From NCBI GenBank assembly GCA_003646745.1, contig QMLM01000066.1:1-8104 (forward strand): DNA of 8,104 nucleotides, written 5' to 3'. The translations under genes and the position numbers were made by a program. Below are positions 7,538 to 8,104 of this stretch, piece by piece. Position 1 is the stretch's first letter. The number at the start of each line of letters is the position of its first letter. The notes below the pieces were generated by a model that saw only the letters and a program-made list of their open reading frames with translations, made no database searches and was not told the origin of the DNA. The DNA is from Deltaproteobacteria bacterium (lineage in GTDB: Bacteria; Desulfobacterota; B13-G15; RBG-16-54-18).

Positions 7538-7658
7538 GAGGGGTAGCGTTTATACAACCGCCTACCCCCTCCCTCTTGGGCAGAAGGAGGTTCTCAGAGA
7601 GAAAACAACAACAATGACACCACTTCTCCCCTCAGGAAGGGCGTCTCTCTATTAGAAC
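7538..7658 (+). other. Two adjacent strong stem-loops, candidate structured RNA or 3' processing region
   Basis: No gene is apparent here. Stem 1 (7538-7571) pairs GAGGGGTAGCG-type sequence with CGCCTACCCC plus TC, with two bulges and a 10-base loop. Stem 2 (7590-7658) pairs GTTCT (7590-7594) with AGAAC (7654-7658) and AGAGAGA (7596-7602) with TCTCTCT (7644-7650), with a 1/3 internal loop and a 41-base loop. The strand is uncertain because inverted repeats look alike on both strands. They could be part of the 3' untranslated region of the upstream operon or a separate small RNA. I recognise no known RNA family. Confidence 0.35.
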
Positions 7659-7667
7659 AATAAAATA

Positions 7668-7696
7668 TGGACAAAACAAATACTTAGATCAATAAT
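7668..7696 (+). promoter_or_regulatory. Candidate promoter for the structured RNA downstream
   Basis: TGGACA (7668-7673, 5 of 6 to consensus), a 17-base spacer, then AATAAT (7691-7696, 5 of 6). It lies in the AT-rich stretch 7651-7735. The predicted start is near 7703, about 30 nt before the closing helix of the folded region at 7733-7873. Confidence 0.4.
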
Positions 7697-7702
7697 CTCA
7701 GT

Positions 7703-7899
7703 GGAAACGTGTTAGGTCTTTTTTCGTTAGTTATGGGAGCTCAGCAGTGTGGCCCTGATGGAGACAACCCTTCTGGTTGGGAGATCAAGGACCCCGGTGT
7801 TGAGATGTCCGTGGAGTGGGAAGGTTTCGCACAGAGCCAACTTCCTCTTGTGGAAAAGTTGAGCATCACCCATTAATGGCCCGTTGACGGCAAATTTTT
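7703..7899 (+). ncRNA. Candidate three-way-junction RNA, unknown family
   Basis: No protein-like reading frame covers this stretch, yet it folds compactly on paper. The closing helix pairs ATGGG (7733-7737) with CCCAT (7869-7873) and GCTCA (7739-7743) with TGAGC (7860-7864). Inside it, arm A (7751-7793) pairs GGCCCTGAT with ATCAAGGACC (one bulge, one mismatch), then a purine internal loop, then CAACC-CTTCT-GGTTG as a perfect tip. Arm B pairs TCC (7808-7810) with GGA (7852-7854), and GGAAG-G-TT (7819-7826) with AACTTCC (7839-7845). Arm B could instead be closed by GGTGTTG (7796-7802) with CATCACC (7864-7870), an alternative exclusive with the outer helix. The ends are inferred from a promoter-like site upstream and a weak terminator-like site downstream. 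It does not match the RNase P, tmRNA, SRP, T-box or common riboswitch signatures I know. Confidence 0.35.
7879..7899 (+). terminator. Weak terminator-like hairpin at the end of the candidate RNA
   Basis: CCG (7881-7883) pairs with CGG (7888-7890) across a TTGA loop, extended by G7879-C7891 with one bulge. CAAA and five T residues (7895-7899) follow. The stem is short, so this is only suggestive. Confidence 0.2.
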
Positions 7900-7903
7900 G
7901 GCC

Positions 7904-7931
7904 TTGACAAAAGAAAGGAGATATATATATT
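7904..7931 (+). promoter_or_regulatory. Near-consensus sigma70 promoter of the last gene
   Basis: A perfect TTGACA (7904-7909), a 16-base spacer, then TATATT (7926-7931, 5 of 6 to TATAAT). It is the best promoter in the window. The start would fall near 7938, about 65 nt before the ATG at 8004. The spacer contains AAAGGAG (7914-7920), which looks like a ribosome binding site but would not be transcribed from this promoter. Confidence 0.6.
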
Positions 7932-7992
7932 GATGTCTTTAAATTCAATAATTTTGCAAATCCTGTCGACGGATTTAAGCAGCAGGAGCTTA

Positions 7993-7998
7993 AGAGGA
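7993..7998 (+). promoter_or_regulatory. Ribosome binding site deciding the start at 8004
   Basis: AGAGGA ends five bases before the ATG at 8004, the normal spacing. Together with the promoter at 7904-7931, it favours this start over any initiation nearer the AAAGGAG at 7914-7920. Confidence 0.6.
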
Positions 7999-8003
7999 AA
8001 CAG

Positions 8004-8104
8004 ATGAAGTTTAGATGGGAGGAGATCCCTACCGAGGGAAAAGAGATATTTTTGGATAAACTCCCCCCTTTTAACTTGCAGGGGCCGCACGGGAAACAGG
8101 AGAG
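8004..8104 (+). CDS. 5' part of a protein gene, possibly DUF177/YceD family
   Basis: The first 33 codons of a gene that continues past the window. The product begins MKFRWEEIPTEGKEIFLDKL and continues through PPFNLQGPHGKQE. The start is supported by AGAGGA at five-base spacing and by the promoter ending at 7931. An N-terminus of the form MK-x-basic...EIPxEG followed by an acidic/hydrophobic stretch resembles DUF177 (YceD) proteins, which usually sit just before rpmF (ribosomal protein L32) and plsX. That is a tentative resemblance from a short stretch. The frame stays open upstream to 7908 without ATG, GTG or TTG, so a longer protein would need a rare ATT or ATA start. The ATG also overlaps the stop of a 24-codon reading frame (7933-8007) as ATGA. 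Confidence 0.55.
   Translation, partial: MKFRWEEIPTEGKEIFLDKLPPFNLQGPHGKQE

Noticed and set aside
7276..7557. Minus-strand open frame of 93 codons
   Set aside because: It largely overlaps the activator gene in antisense, has no ribosome binding site I can see, and its product lacks a recognisable protein pattern.
7614..7655. 13-codon reading frame that could be a leader peptide
   Set aside because: The nearest AAGGAGG is over 20 bases upstream, there is no regulatory codon run, and the frame lies in the loop and 3' side of a strong stem-loop.
7751..7793. CTGATGG suggests a hammerhead ribozyme or fluoride riboswitch core
   Set aside because: The GAAA that must follow hammerhead stem II is absent, and the other conserved fluoride-riboswitch segments are not present.
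7886..7903. ACGGCAAA followed by GGCC as part of a cyclic-di-GMP riboswitch
   Set aside because: The second half of the aptamer and its paired helices cannot be found, and the promoter begins immediately after.
7727..7948. Minus-strand open frame of 73 codons in the intergenic region
   Set aside because: Its product resembles no family, and it runs antisense to the folded RNA candidate and the well-formed promoter. A real small gene cannot be fully excluded.

Overview
The window looks like chromosomal DNA of an anaerobic bacterium. The evidence is an oxygen-sensitive 2-hydroxyacyl-CoA dehydratase/benzoyl-CoA reductase-type enzyme with its iron-sulfur activator, an LL-diaminopimelate aminotransferase (the DapL lysine/peptidoglycan route), and a short (~420 aa) archaeal/anaerobe-type LeuC. 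Arginine is often AGG/AGA and isoleucine often ATA, which hints at a thermophilic or moderately thermophilic lineage. Desulfobacterota or a neighbouring phylum is a reasonable guess, but this is inference and no marker gene fixes it.

Layout: (1) positions 1-1130, + strand: dapL, cut at its 5' end by the window edge. (2) 4160 down to 1127, - strand: a compact leuA-leuC-DUF4911 operon. leuA and leuC abut as TAAATG, and the DUF4911 stop codon overlaps the dapL stop codon tail-to-tail. leuD and leuB are not next to leuC. (3) 4161-4291: divergent intergenic region with two candidate leuA promoters, an inverted repeat, and a -10 box placed so that the opposite operon may have a leaderless mRNA. (4) 4292-7424, + strand: a three-gene operon with two different HGD-D family iron-sulfur subunits (365 and 415 aa) and a BadF/HgdC-type ATPase activator (263 aa). 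No CoA-transferase or dehydrogenase is present to reveal the substrate. (5) 7425-7990: a gene-poor stretch with strong RNA-folding potential. It holds two stem-loops at 7538-7658, then a candidate independent RNA of about 200 nt at 7703-7899 that folds on paper as a three-way junction behind its own candidate promoter. (6) 7904-8104: a near-consensus sigma70 promoter and the start of a gene running off the window, possibly DUF177/YceD.

How the genes work together: leuA and leuC supply the first two steps from 2-oxoisovalerate toward leucine, but LeuC needs a LeuD partner from elsewhere in the genome. dapL makes LL-diaminopimelate. The three-gene operon should form a two-component system: the ATPase activator injects a low-potential electron into the heterodimeric dehydratase/reductase. 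The substrate cannot be read from this window. The most promising undescribed items are this orphan dehydratase/reductase system and the structured RNA region downstream of it.
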